The translations under genes and the position numbers were made by a program. The notes beneath the pieces are model-generated. The model did no database searches and had not been told where the DNA came from. It saw only the letters and a program-made list of their open reading frames with translations. Of a stretch of 64,000 nt of DNA, positions 14,637 through 22,834 are shown in pieces. Location: the NCBI GenBank assembly GCA_017501225.1, contig JAFVXH010000019.1, forward strand, positions 392,666 through 456,665. Reading direction: 5' to 3'. This DNA comes from Clostridia bacterium (GTDB taxonomy: Bacteria; Bacillota; Clostridia; Oscillospirales; CAG-272). Within the stretch, counting starts at the first letter, position 1, and the number at the start of each line of letters is the position of its first letter.

Positions 14637-16289
14637 TCATCGAATCCCGGAGGATTCTTCTTTTTTCAAAAGATGCAACGAGCACAGCACGGAATAGACG
14701 GGCTTTCCCATAGGGAGTGCCAGAATATCCTCCTTCTGCACGGCTCCGAGCATACAGGCAAGCAGCAGATACAAAAGAACGGCTGCCCCCAGGGAGAGCA
14801 AGGTATAAAGGCGATTCTCTCCAAGCCACGCGCGCATACCGAGATCCAGTCCCCAGGACAGACCGATGGCAAGCGCGGAGGCAAGCAAGGGCCGCAAAAA
14901 GCTTGCGCGGACCGTGGGGGGCTTGCAATAGCCCGCCACGAAGGAAAGATTACAGATCACCACCACCGCGTTGCAGAAAAAGGTACTGATGGGTGCCCCC
15001 ATCAGGGCAACGTGCGGATGCCCAATCAGAAAATACGCGATCAGAACCTTGACCAAAGCCCCCGCCAAAAGCGCAAGAATGGGGCGATTGACGACCTGAT
15101 AGGCATGCAACACCGAGTTGGTCGCGGTGATCATGCAAGAAAGAAAGACCGATACGCCAAGGCAGGACAGAAGCGGAGCGGCAATCGCAACGGCGCTCGC
15201 ATCACCCGAAAACAAGAGCTTCAAAATCGGATAAGAAAACGCTGTCAGCCCAAGCGACGCGGGAATGGCAAAGAGTGCGGTCAGGCGATAGGAGATCCCC
15301 ACCATCTGCGCTTGCTTTTCAAGGTCCTTCGTCGCAATCGCGGCGGAAAGCATAGGTACGAGCGGAAGTGCTAGGCTATTGACGAGCGTCGGCAACAACG
15401 CATATACCGAAAGAGCGAGCGTCGTATAGCTTCCGTACGCCTCATTTGCAAGTGCTTCACTATATCCGATCGCTTGCAAACGGCGCAGGATCATCGTCAT
15501 ATCGATCAGCTTCGTCAGGCTTACGACCGATGCTCCCAGAGTCATGGGTACGGACAGTCGCGAAAGACTTTTCCAGATCTCGCGGTAGGAGGAGGTGCTC
15601 CCGCCCTCGACATCCGCACCTGCCGTATTTCTTTTTTCGAACCGTAGCTTTTCGATCAGAAGATAAAGCGTTGCAAAGACCGTTCCGAGCGTCAGCCCAA
15701 CCCCCGCAAAGGCGGCAACGACAGGCGTCGGATGTCCGTTTTCCAAGGCAAGGTAGGCAAACAGAAGTCCAAATCCAAGCTTGCCGATCGCCTCGATCAC
15801 CTGCGAGATCGCGGTTGGGAGCATGCGCTGATGCCCCTGAAAATATCCGCGCAGCGCCGAGGAAAGGCAGATAAAAAAGACGGTCGGAGAGATCGCGAGG
15901 ATGCAATAATAGGCGTTTTCGCTGCGAATGATCGCGCAAAATTGCTTGGCAAAGACCAGCATCACGCCGCTGCCGAGAGCGCCGACCGATAAAAAGACCG
16001 AGAGCGCGCCCCGATAGATCTTGCGTACCTCATCCGCCCTTCCCTTTGCGATCGCCGCGGAAATCAGCACCGAAAGGGCAACGGGAAGCCCCGCCGTGGA
16101 GATCACACAAAAGAGCGCGTAGATCTCATAGGCAGAATTGAAATATCCCATGCCTTCCGTACCGAGGTAGGTCAGCATGGGTATCTTGTAGATCAGACCG
16201 ATGATCTTGACGAGCACGGTGGAAAGTCCCAGCAAAAGAACGCCCGAGAAAAAGACCTTTTTTGCACTGCTTTGCTTTTCTTCCACCAT
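14637..16289 (-). CDS. spoVB: SpoVB/YabM-type lipid flippase (MOP superfamily)
   Basis: A 550-residue polytopic protein with about 14 transmembrane segments and the polysaccharide-biosynthesis/MurJ-like fold. Visible blocks are GLIYKIPMLTYLGTEGMGYF, the AISPTVFFICLSSALRGYFQG repeat seen in SpoVB/YabM, and LKLLFSGD. Such proteins flip lipid-linked wall precursors, SpoVB acting in cortex synthesis. The ATG at 16289 lies 14 bases after the mtaD stop with GGTGAGGG upstream. Its place before mazG mirrors the yabM-yabN pair of Bacillus. Vegetative MurJ-like function cannot be excluded. Confidence 0.85.
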   Translation of the reverse strand: MVEEKQSSAKKVFFSGVLLLGLSTVLVKIIGLIYKIPMLTYLGTEGMGYFNSAYEIYALFCVISTAGLPVALSVLISAAIAKGRADEVRKIYRGALSVFLSVGALGSGVMLVFAKQFCAIIRSENAYYCILAISPTVFFICLSSALRGYFQGHQRMLPTAISQVIEAIGKLGFGLLFAYLALENGHPTPVVAAFAGVGLTLGTVFATLYLLIEKLRFEKRNTAGADVEGGSTSSYREIWKSLSRLSVPMTLGASVVSLTKLIDMTMILRRLQAIGYSEALANEAYGSYTTLALSVYALLPTLVNSLALPLVPMLSAAIATKDLEKQAQMVGISYRLTALFAIPASLGLTAFSYPILKLLFSGDASAVAIAAPLLSCLGVSVFLSCMITATNSVLHAYQVVNRPILALLAGALVKVLIAYFLIGHPHVALMGAPISTFFCNAVVVICNLSFVAGYCKPPTVRASFLRPLLASALAIGLSWGLDLGMRAWLGENRLYTLLSLGAAVLLYLLLACMLGAVQKEDILALPMGKPVYSVLCSLHLLKKEESSGIR

Positions 16290-16303
16290 ACCCTCACCGC
16301 CGT

Positions 16304-17593
16304 TTAGTCGAAATAGTGTGAGAACACCTCTCGACATTCAAAACGAAGGCGCTCCTCATCAATGGAAGTATACGCACCGTTTTGGTAAAGTATGCGCCCG
16401 TCCACCATCGTCATCAGAACGTCATGGCTGTCAGCGCTGTATAGCAGCATCGCAATTTCATCGTAACACGGCATATTGTGCAAGGAATTGCGGTCGATCA
16501 GCAAAAGATCCGCACGCATACCGACGCGCACCTCGCCGCAGTCGTCACGTCCCTGAGAGAGCGCGCCATTGCGCGTGGCGAGCCTGAAAATTTCCTCGCC
16601 CGCGATCAGAGCGGGATCGTTCTGCACGCCCTTGTGCAGAATGGCAGCGGTCTGCATCTCGCGGAAAAGATCCAGACGGTTATTGGAGGCGGCGCCGTCG
16701 GTGCCGAGAGCAACCGTAACACCCTTTGCAAGCAGCTTCTGCAGGGGCATGACGCCGCTGCCAAGCTTTAAGTTGCTGACGGGATTGTGCGCCACAAAAA
16801 CCTTGCATTTTGCAAGCAGATCGACGTCCTCGTCGGTTACCCACACGCAGTGCGCCGCCGTGGTGGGTACGTCAAAAACGCCCAGATCGTAAAAGAATTG
16901 AGCGGGTGTTTTTCCGTGCCGACGGATGCAGTCTGCCTGCTCCTTCTGCGTTTCCGACAGATGTATCTGCATGCGCATTTGGCGATCCCTTGCAAGCTCT
17001 GCAAGATAGGAGCAACACCTTGGAACATTGGTGTATTCGGCATGCAGGGAAAGATCGATCTTGAGTCTTCCCTCTCCCGCTCCGTGATATTTCTCGGCTA
17101 ATTCCAACGCCTCCCGCGTCCGATAATCCTGCGTCATATCGATGTCAGGATCGAAGGATACGACGCATCTTGCAAGATTTGCCTTGATTCCGGTTTCCAG
17201 CACCGCCTCTGCCGTCGCGTCCATGAACATATACATATCCGAAAAAGACACGATTCCCGCGCGCAGCATCTCCGCGATCGCAAGCTTGCTTGCCACGTAG
17301 GCACTGCGGTAGGTCAGGCGATCCTCGGCAGGCAGAATGCGGTCGTTCAGCCATTTCTGCAGAGGCAGGTCCTCGCCGTATCCGCGAAAGAGCGTCATGG
17401 CGGCATGGCTGTGCGCGTTATAAAATGCGGGGATCAGCAGATTCCCTTTGCAATCCACCACCTCGGCGTGGGTAGTGTCCGGCATCTCCCTTGTAATGCT
17501 TTCAATGGTGTGACCGTCAACCGTGACGCAAACCGATTGATCCCCGAATCCGTACTCGCGGAGCAGCGTCACGTTTTTGAGAACTGTTTTCAT
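16304..17593 (-). CDS. mtaD: 5-methylthioadenosine/S-adenosylhomocysteine deaminase (amidohydrolase)
   Basis: A 429-residue amidohydrolase with the metal ligands in order: NAHSHAAM (HxH), MQIHLSE, TTAAHCVW and LGTDGAASNN (Asp). It would deaminate S-adenosylhomocysteine or methylthioadenosine to inosyl products, recycling the by-products of methylation. HSH stands in place of the more usual HTH. The ATG at 17593 overlaps the TGA of the upstream kinase by one base (TGATG) and has AAGGAG upstream; the TTG one codon earlier is not needed. Confidence 0.88.
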   Translation of the reverse strand: MKTVLKNVTLLREYGFGDQSVCVTVDGHTIESITREMPDTTHAEVVDCKGNLLIPAFYNAHSHAAMTLFRGYGEDLPLQKWLNDRILPAEDRLTYRSAYVASKLAIAEMLRAGIVSFSDMYMFMDATAEAVLETGIKANLARCVVSFDPDIDMTQDYRTREALELAEKYHGAGEGRLKIDLSLHAEYTNVPRCCSYLAELARDRQMRMQIHLSETQKEQADCIRRHGKTPAQFFYDLGVFDVPTTAAHCVWVTDEDVDLLAKCKVFVAHNPVSNLKLGSGVMPLQKLLAKGVTVALGTDGAASNNRLDLFREMQTAAILHKGVQNDPALIAGEEIFRLATRNGALSQGRDDCGEVRVGMRADLLLIDRNSLHNMPCYDEIAMLLYSADSHDVLMTMVDGRILYQNGAYTSIDEERLRFECREVFSHYFD

Positions 17594-18516
17594 CAAATGA
17601 ACTCCTTATAGAGTGAGTTTTCCGTAATGTAATCCGAGGAAATTTCCTGCACGTCCGCGATCTGGGACAGGATCTCTTGTGCAACCTCATATTTTTTATC
17701 GTCCCTTGGAAAATCCTTCAGTAAATTTTGCAGATAAGGCTTGAGCATACCGATCTCGTATGCGCAGGTCGAATCCAGCACCTCGTTGCAAAGATGCACG
17801 TACGGAAAAATGTTCTGATCCTCGTTCTCGCGCACGCTCTTCCACAAAAAGAAGGTAAAGGGAGCTTGCGAGGAACGGTAAATCGAATCCCTGACAAGCC
17901 GACGGAGCAAGCGAATGCGGTTGGGGGCAAAGGTCACGCCTCCTGCGGTAATGGAGGATGCGGGACAGATATAGATGGAACGGTATCCGCCGCGCTCCAG
18001 GATCGCGCGCACCGACGGATAAAGGATCTGAATCCCCTCAAACAGAAAGACGTCGCCTTTTTCGGGAGTAATGATCTTACCGTCACAGCGAAATCCGGAA
18101 TGGAAATCGAAGCGCGGAAGCTGTGTGACCTTCCCTTCCAGAAGGCTTTGCACCTTTTCCTCAAGCAGAGAAACGTCAATGGTCGCCTCGGAATCGTAGT
18201 CGATATCCCCCTCGGGATCGTTCTTGGAAAGGGTAAGCAAATATTCCTTGTCGTAGTAAAAATCGTCGATAGAGATGACGTGAACCCGATGTCCGTGCGC
18301 CTCCAGCACGTGCGTCAGCTTGTGAGCTGCCGTGGTCTTTCCCGCACAGCTCGGTCCCGTAAGTCCGATAAAATGCAGATTTTCATCCTCCGCAATGCGG
18401 GCGGCAAGCGCCTCCATGCGGTCCTCCAGCTGTTGGTCGCACGCGGCGACGAAAGCTCTTTTTTCCGCCTCGTTTGCAAAGGTGGGCGGCGAAACGGTAC
18501 GCGAACGGTTTTCCAT
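17593..18516 (-). CDS. Uridine kinase-like P-loop nucleoside kinase
   Basis: A 307-residue protein of the phosphoribulokinase/uridine kinase family. The Walker A motif is GPSCAGKTT (about residues 53-61). ISIDDFYY supplies the catalytic Asp, and DFHSGFR and FLFEGIQIL match Udk-type enzymes. It probably phosphorylates uridine/cytidine or a related nucleoside. It is longer than classical Udk (about 210 residues) because of a roughly 40-residue leader and a C-terminal extension, and it lacks the threonyl-tRNA-synthetase-like N-terminal domain of some relatives. The ATG at 18516 follows AGAGGAG. It overlaps mtaD by one base. Confidence 0.82.
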   Translation of the reverse strand: MENRSRTVSPPTFANEAEKRAFVAACDQQLEDRMEALAARIAEDENLHFIGLTGPSCAGKTTAAHKLTHVLEAHGHRVHVISIDDFYYDKEYLLTLSKNDPEGDIDYDSEATIDVSLLEEKVQSLLEGKVTQLPRFDFHSGFRCDGKIITPEKGDVFLFEGIQILYPSVRAILERGGYRSIYICPASSITAGGVTFAPNRIRLLRRLVRDSIYRSSQAPFTFFLWKSVRENEDQNIFPYVHLCNEVLDSTCAYEIGMLKPYLQNLLKDFPRDDKKYEVAQEILSQIADVQEISSDYITENSLYKEFI

Positions 18517-18541
18517 AAAATCTCCTCTCTGTCGGACGAGA

Positions 18542-20047
18542 TCATTCGCGCTCCAGAAGTTTCTGCCTTTGGTAAAACGCTTCCATTGCCGCAATCTTTT
18601 CGTCCGTGCTCTCATCCCGCAGATACTCGTAAGGATACTTGGGATAAAAGAGGCGCTCGATCACGGGCTTCCCGCCCTCTATCGGACGGTAGTCCACCAT
18701 TTTGGAAACGGCACCCGCGCCTACGGCGAAAATGGAATGGATCTCCTCCATCATATAAACGTTGTAAAGACATTCGTGGCCCTCGAGTGAGAAGCCCACG
18801 TTTTCAAAATTGCCGACGGTATTTTTCTGACGGTACATGTAGTAAGGCAAGTACCCTGCCTCCTGCGTTTTGAGCTGGGTATAATCCACGCACTTTCCGG
18901 CATCTCCCCCACGCAAAGAGTAGATCTGCGAGCCCTGATGCAGAATGTCCGCCGCCTTCTTGACGCAGAAGGTATGCACCGTAATGTTCTCCGGTCGAAG
19001 CTCTAAGATGCTGTCAAAGCTCTTGGAGAAGGTCTTGAAGGTATCTCCGGGGAGACCGACGATCAGATCGGTATTGATGCTGTGGATTCCCGACTCGCGC
19101 GCAATCTCAAACGCGCGCAAAAAGTCCTGCGCTGTGTGGCTTCTGCCAATGCCCTTGAGCACCTCGTCACAAAGCGATTGGGGATTGACGCAGACGCGCG
19201 TAACACCGTATTCCTTTGCCACCGCGAATTTTTCCGCAGTGATGGTATCGGGTCTTCCCGACTCCAGCGTGTACTCCTCCAAAGCCGTCACGTCGGTCAG
19301 CTCCGCGATCTTACCGAGCAGCAGACGCAGCTGATCCGCCGTCAGAATGGTAGGCGTTCCGCCGCCGATGTAAACGGTGCGCAAACGGAGTCCGAGAGAA
19401 CGGATCCTTGCAAAGGTCTTTTCCAGATCCGCGATCAGGTGCTGCAGGTACTCGGGAATCAGCGCCAGAAGCTTATCCGACGTATAGGACACGAAGGAGC
19501 AATACGAGCACTTGGTAGGACAGAACGGAATGGAGATGTACACGCTGCAATCCTTGGGAGAAAAATGATGTTCGATAATTTTTTGCTCGTTAAGCGCGAC
19601 GTCGGTCGCAAGAGCTGCCTTCTTCGGGATCACCAAATACTCGCCCGACAGCGTACGCTTGACGCGCGTTTTGCTCACACCCGCCTGCAGCAGCTCGGTC
19701 GCAACCTTGGAGGGGCGAACCCCCGTCAGCATACCCCAGGAGGGACGGTAGCCCAAGAGCTCGCCGCACGCCGCAATGATCGCGCTGCCGCAAACCATCT
19801 TGGCACGCTTGTCGCGACTCTCCCCTTCCTTGACGGGACGAACGCGCACAGCACTTGCGGTCTTTCCGTCGGCACTGACGGTTACGCTTGCCGAAAGGCC
19901 CTCCTCGGTATCCGTCAGGGTAAGCGACAGCATGGGCGCATTCTCGTCCTGCTGTGCCTCCTCACCGAACTTGCATCCCGGGAAAAAGATCATGCAAAGC
20001 GTTTGCACATAGTATATGTTGATCTCACCGTTTAATATCAGCTTCAT
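18542..20047 (-). CDS. hemZ: Coproporphyrinogen dehydrogenase HemZ (radical SAM)
   Basis: A 501-residue HemZ-type radical SAM protein. The 4Fe-4S motif is CPTKCSYC (about residue 173), followed by VYIGGGTPT and NTDLIVGLPGD. The first 160 residues are the HemZ-specific N-terminal region. The family is named for oxygen-independent coproporphyrinogen III oxidation. In heme-deficient Clostridia it may act on another tetrapyrrole or serve as a heme chaperone-like HemW relative. No other heme gene is in the window. It follows dtd and precedes the kinase by about 25 bases in one transcript. Confidence 0.9.
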   Translation of the reverse strand: MKLILNGEINIYYVQTLCMIFFPGCKFGEEAQQDENAPMLSLTLTDTEEGLSASVTVSADGKTASAVRVRPVKEGESRDKRAKMVCGSAIIAACGELLGYRPSWGMLTGVRPSKVATELLQAGVSKTRVKRTLSGEYLVIPKKAALATDVALNEQKIIEHHFSPKDCSVYISIPFCPTKCSYCSFVSYTSDKLLALIPEYLQHLIADLEKTFARIRSLGLRLRTVYIGGGTPTILTADQLRLLLGKIAELTDVTALEEYTLESGRPDTITAEKFAVAKEYGVTRVCVNPQSLCDEVLKGIGRSHTAQDFLRAFEIARESGIHSINTDLIVGLPGDTFKTFSKSFDSILELRPENITVHTFCVKKAADILHQGSQIYSLRGGDAGKCVDYTQLKTQEAGYLPYYMYRQKNTVGNFENVGFSLEGHECLYNVYMMEEIHSIFAVGAGAVSKMVDYRPIEGGKPVIERLFYPKYPYEYLRDESTDEKIAAMEAFYQRQKLLERE

Positions 20048-20071
20048 AACTTAAAAATCCTTACAAAATCC

Positions 20072-20530
20072 TTACTTTTTCGTTTTGAGAACGTCGCTAT
20101 CCATGACAATGGTGACGGGTCCGTTATTCAGAAGGCTTACCTGCATGGAGGCACCGAACACGCCGTTTTCCACGCGGCGAAGCTCCAAGCGCAAAAGCTC
20201 CGTAAAATATTCGTAGAGCCGGTTTGCCTCCTCCGGCTTTGCCGATGCCATAAAATCGGGGCGGTTTCCGTGCCGGTAATTCGCCATCAGCGTAAACTGG
20301 GAGATGACGAGCGCCTCTCCGTCGATGTCCTTGACCGAGCGGTTCATCTTGCCGGCGTCATCCTGGAAAATCCGAAGATTGGCGATCTTTCGGCACAAAA
20401 GCTGTGCATCCTCCTCGCAATCCCCCTGTGCGACACCGAGCAGGATCATAAGCCCTTCCCCACAGCTTCCTACGATTGCTCCGTCCACTGCGACCTCGGC
20501 GTGCGACACTCTTTGAATGACTGCCTTCAT
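20072..20530 (-). CDS. dtd: D-aminoacyl-tRNA deacylase
   Basis: The 152-residue protein hydrolyses D-aminoacyl-tRNAs (and glycyl-tRNA-Ala) to protect translation. It has the full length of the family, the start MKAVIQRVSHAEVAVDG, the catalytic SQFTLMANYRHGNRPDF block, and NNGPVTIVMD, which carries the chirality-proofreading Gly-cisPro motif. The ATG at 20530 matches family starts, with AGGAGGAAG upstream. It lies directly downstream of relA, a pairing widespread in Firmicutes. Confidence 0.96.
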   Translation of the reverse strand: MKAVIQRVSHAEVAVDGAIVGSCGEGLMILLGVAQGDCEEDAQLLCRKIANLRIFQDDAGKMNRSVKDIDGEALVISQFTLMANYRHGNRPDFMASAKPEEANRLYEYFTELLRLELRRVENGVFGASMQVSLLNNGPVTIVMDSDVLKTKK

Positions 20531-20547
20531 ATTCTTCCTCCTGCTTT

Positions 20548-22782
20548 TTAGGAAAATCCTCTTGTGATGTTGCTTACGCCCTCCAGAGTGCGCAAGCGCG
20601 CCACGATAGAATGGTAATGGTCGATGTTTTTGCATCCGATGTTGAGATTGACGATGCGTCTTCCGTCACTGCATTCGGACACGCCGACCTGCAGAATGGA
20701 AACGCGCATATCGGCAAGCACCGCAGTGATATCCGCAAGCATTCCGATGCGGTCGTCCGCGTAGATCTGCAAAAGCGCCTCGTAAATACCGTATCCGTCA
20801 CCGCGCTCCTCGGACGCCTCCCAGTGCGCTTCCTTCCATCTCTCGTTGTTTTCAGACTTCTGTCTTCCCTGAATGACGTTCGGGCAATCCAGCTTGTGAA
20901 TGGAGATTCCAAAGCCCTTGGTAACAAAGCCGATGACGTCGTCACCGGGAAGCGGATTGCAGCACTTTGCGAATTTGACCATACAGTCCCTCTCGCCTTC
21001 GACGATAATGCCGCTGTTGGAGCGCACGCGCTTGCTGCTGCTGATGGGAACTGCCTTGGGAATCAGCTCCTCCGCGACAGGCTCGATCTCCGGCTTGATG
21101 GTGCGGTCGCACTCATCCTGCAATCTCTTACTGATCTTGGAGAGTATCAAGCCTCCGTATCCGATAGCACAGTAGAAATCATCGACCGCGCTGTAACCAA
21201 GACGTGCTGAGATCGCCTCGCACACCGCCGCTCTTTGCGCATCGGTCGCGGTCTTGACGTATCTCTTGATCTCTGCGTCCAGCATTGCCTTTCCTTCGAC
21301 AATGTTCTCGCTTCGCTTTTCCTTTTTGAACCACGCGCGGATCTTGGAGCGCGCGGCACTCGTTTTGACGATGCCGAGCCAATCGCGGCTCGGTCCCTTG
21401 GAGGAGGACGAGGTCAGGACCTCGACGATCTCTCCGTTTTCCAGCGTTCGGTCAATGGGCACGATCATGCCGTTGATCTTTCCGCCGATCATGCGATCAC
21501 CGACTCCCGAATGGATCGCATAAGCAAAGTCGATCACGTTCGCACCGTTCGGCAGCGCGATGACATCGCCCTTGGGCGTGAAGACAAAGACCTCGTCGTG
21601 GAAGATGTCGGTCTTGAGCGCGTTCATGAACTCGTCGGGATCTCTCTGCTCATCCTCGGTTTCGATCAGGCGGGAGATCCATTCCAGACGCTTATCCATC
21701 TCCTCCTTGCTGGAGGCTCCGGACTTGTATTTCCAATGCGCCGCGATACCGTATTCCGCGACGTGGTGCATTTCCCAGGTACGGATCTGCACCTCAAACG
21801 GGATTCCCGCCTTTCCGATAACGGTGGTGTGCAGAGAGCGGTACATATTGGGCTTGGGCGTGGAGATATAATCCTTGAAGCGTCCGGGAATGGAGTTGAA
21901 CATTTCGTGAATGATACCGAGCGCCGTATAGCATTCCAGCTCGGTGTCCACGATGATGCGGAGCGCGTAAAAGTCATAGATCTGGTCAAACGCCTTGTTC
22001 TGACCGTACATCTTCTTGTAGATGGAATAAACCGACTTGATGCGCCCCTCCAGGGTAAAATGGATATTGTTTTCACGCATCTTCTGATCGACGACCGAGC
22101 GGATCTGCTCGATAAAGCCGACGTTCTCGCCGTATTTTTCCTCAATGTGCCTATTGACCTCCTCGTATCCGATGGGGTCAAGATACTGCATACCCAGATT
22201 TTCCAGCTCCTGCTTGATGCGCTGCATACCGAGTCGGTGTGCCAAGGGAGCATAGACCTGCATGGTTTCCAGTGCCGTGATGCGACGCTTATGATCGGGC
22301 TTGGCGCCGAGTGTGCGCATATTGTGCAGTCGGTCGCAAAGCTTGATGAAGATCACGCGCACGTCGCGGGACATGGCAAGGAGCATCTTGCGAAGATTTT
22401 CAATGTGCGCCTCCTCCTTGTCCTCGACCTGGATGGTGACGGTGATCTTGGTAAGACCGTCAACCAGGAGAGCTACCTCGGGGCCGAAGCGCTTTTCCAG
22501 CTCGCGCAGATCGGTACGGTCAGAGCAATCCTCAACCGTATCGTGCAAAAGCGCGGCGCAAATGGAATCGGTGTCAAGCTCAAGCCCCGCCACGATCTCG
22601 GCAACCGCTACAGGGTGGGAAATGTACGCTTCCCCGCTGACGCGGAACTGTCCCTCGTGCAGATCTCTTGCATACTCGTAAGCGCCCATAATTTTATTTA
22701 GATCGTATCGCTTGCCCGTTGCGCGCAGAATATCAAGCAACCGCTTGATGTCCGCATGGGCAGCCGTATTCATTTCAGACAT
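20548..22782 (-). CDS. relA: Bifunctional (p)ppGpp synthetase/hydrolase
   Basis: A 744-residue long RSH protein that makes and degrades (p)ppGpp in the stringent response. The order of domains is HD hydrolase (ISHPVAVAEI, LLHDTVEDC), synthetase (YDFYALRIIVD, MYRSLHTTVIG, EVQIRTWEMH), TGS (VFTPKGDVIALPNGANVIDF), a zinc-finger-like helical part (MVKFAKCCNPLPGDDVIG), and a C-terminal ACT domain. Both active sites look intact. In the window it lies between recJ and dtd in one minus-strand array that also contains cdaA, so ppGpp and c-di-AMP genes are physically linked. Confidence 0.96.
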   Translation of the reverse strand: MSEMNTAAHADIKRLLDILRATGKRYDLNKIMGAYEYARDLHEGQFRVSGEAYISHPVAVAEIVAGLELDTDSICAALLHDTVEDCSDRTDLRELEKRFGPEVALLVDGLTKITVTIQVEDKEEAHIENLRKMLLAMSRDVRVIFIKLCDRLHNMRTLGAKPDHKRRITALETMQVYAPLAHRLGMQRIKQELENLGMQYLDPIGYEEVNRHIEEKYGENVGFIEQIRSVVDQKMRENNIHFTLEGRIKSVYSIYKKMYGQNKAFDQIYDFYALRIIVDTELECYTALGIIHEMFNSIPGRFKDYISTPKPNMYRSLHTTVIGKAGIPFEVQIRTWEMHHVAEYGIAAHWKYKSGASSKEEMDKRLEWISRLIETEDEQRDPDEFMNALKTDIFHDEVFVFTPKGDVIALPNGANVIDFAYAIHSGVGDRMIGGKINGMIVPIDRTLENGEIVEVLTSSSSKGPSRDWLGIVKTSAARSKIRAWFKKEKRSENIVEGKAMLDAEIKRYVKTATDAQRAAVCEAISARLGYSAVDDFYCAIGYGGLILSKISKRLQDECDRTIKPEIEPVAEELIPKAVPISSSKRVRSNSGIIVEGERDCMVKFAKCCNPLPGDDVIGFVTKGFGISIHKLDCPNVIQGRQKSENNERWKEAHWEASEERGDGYGIYEALLQIYADDRIGMLADITAVLADMRVSILQVGVSECSDGRRIVNLNIGCKNIDHYHSIVARLRTLEGVSNITRGFS

Positions 22783-22834
22783 CGGTACCGCCTTTCCGCC
22801 AAGGCTTCACCGCGGATCGGCACAGCCCGGCTGC

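Noticed and set aside
21235..22701. A 488-codon plus-strand frame antisense to relA
   Set aside because: It lies wholly inside the confirmed relA gene and has no independent support.
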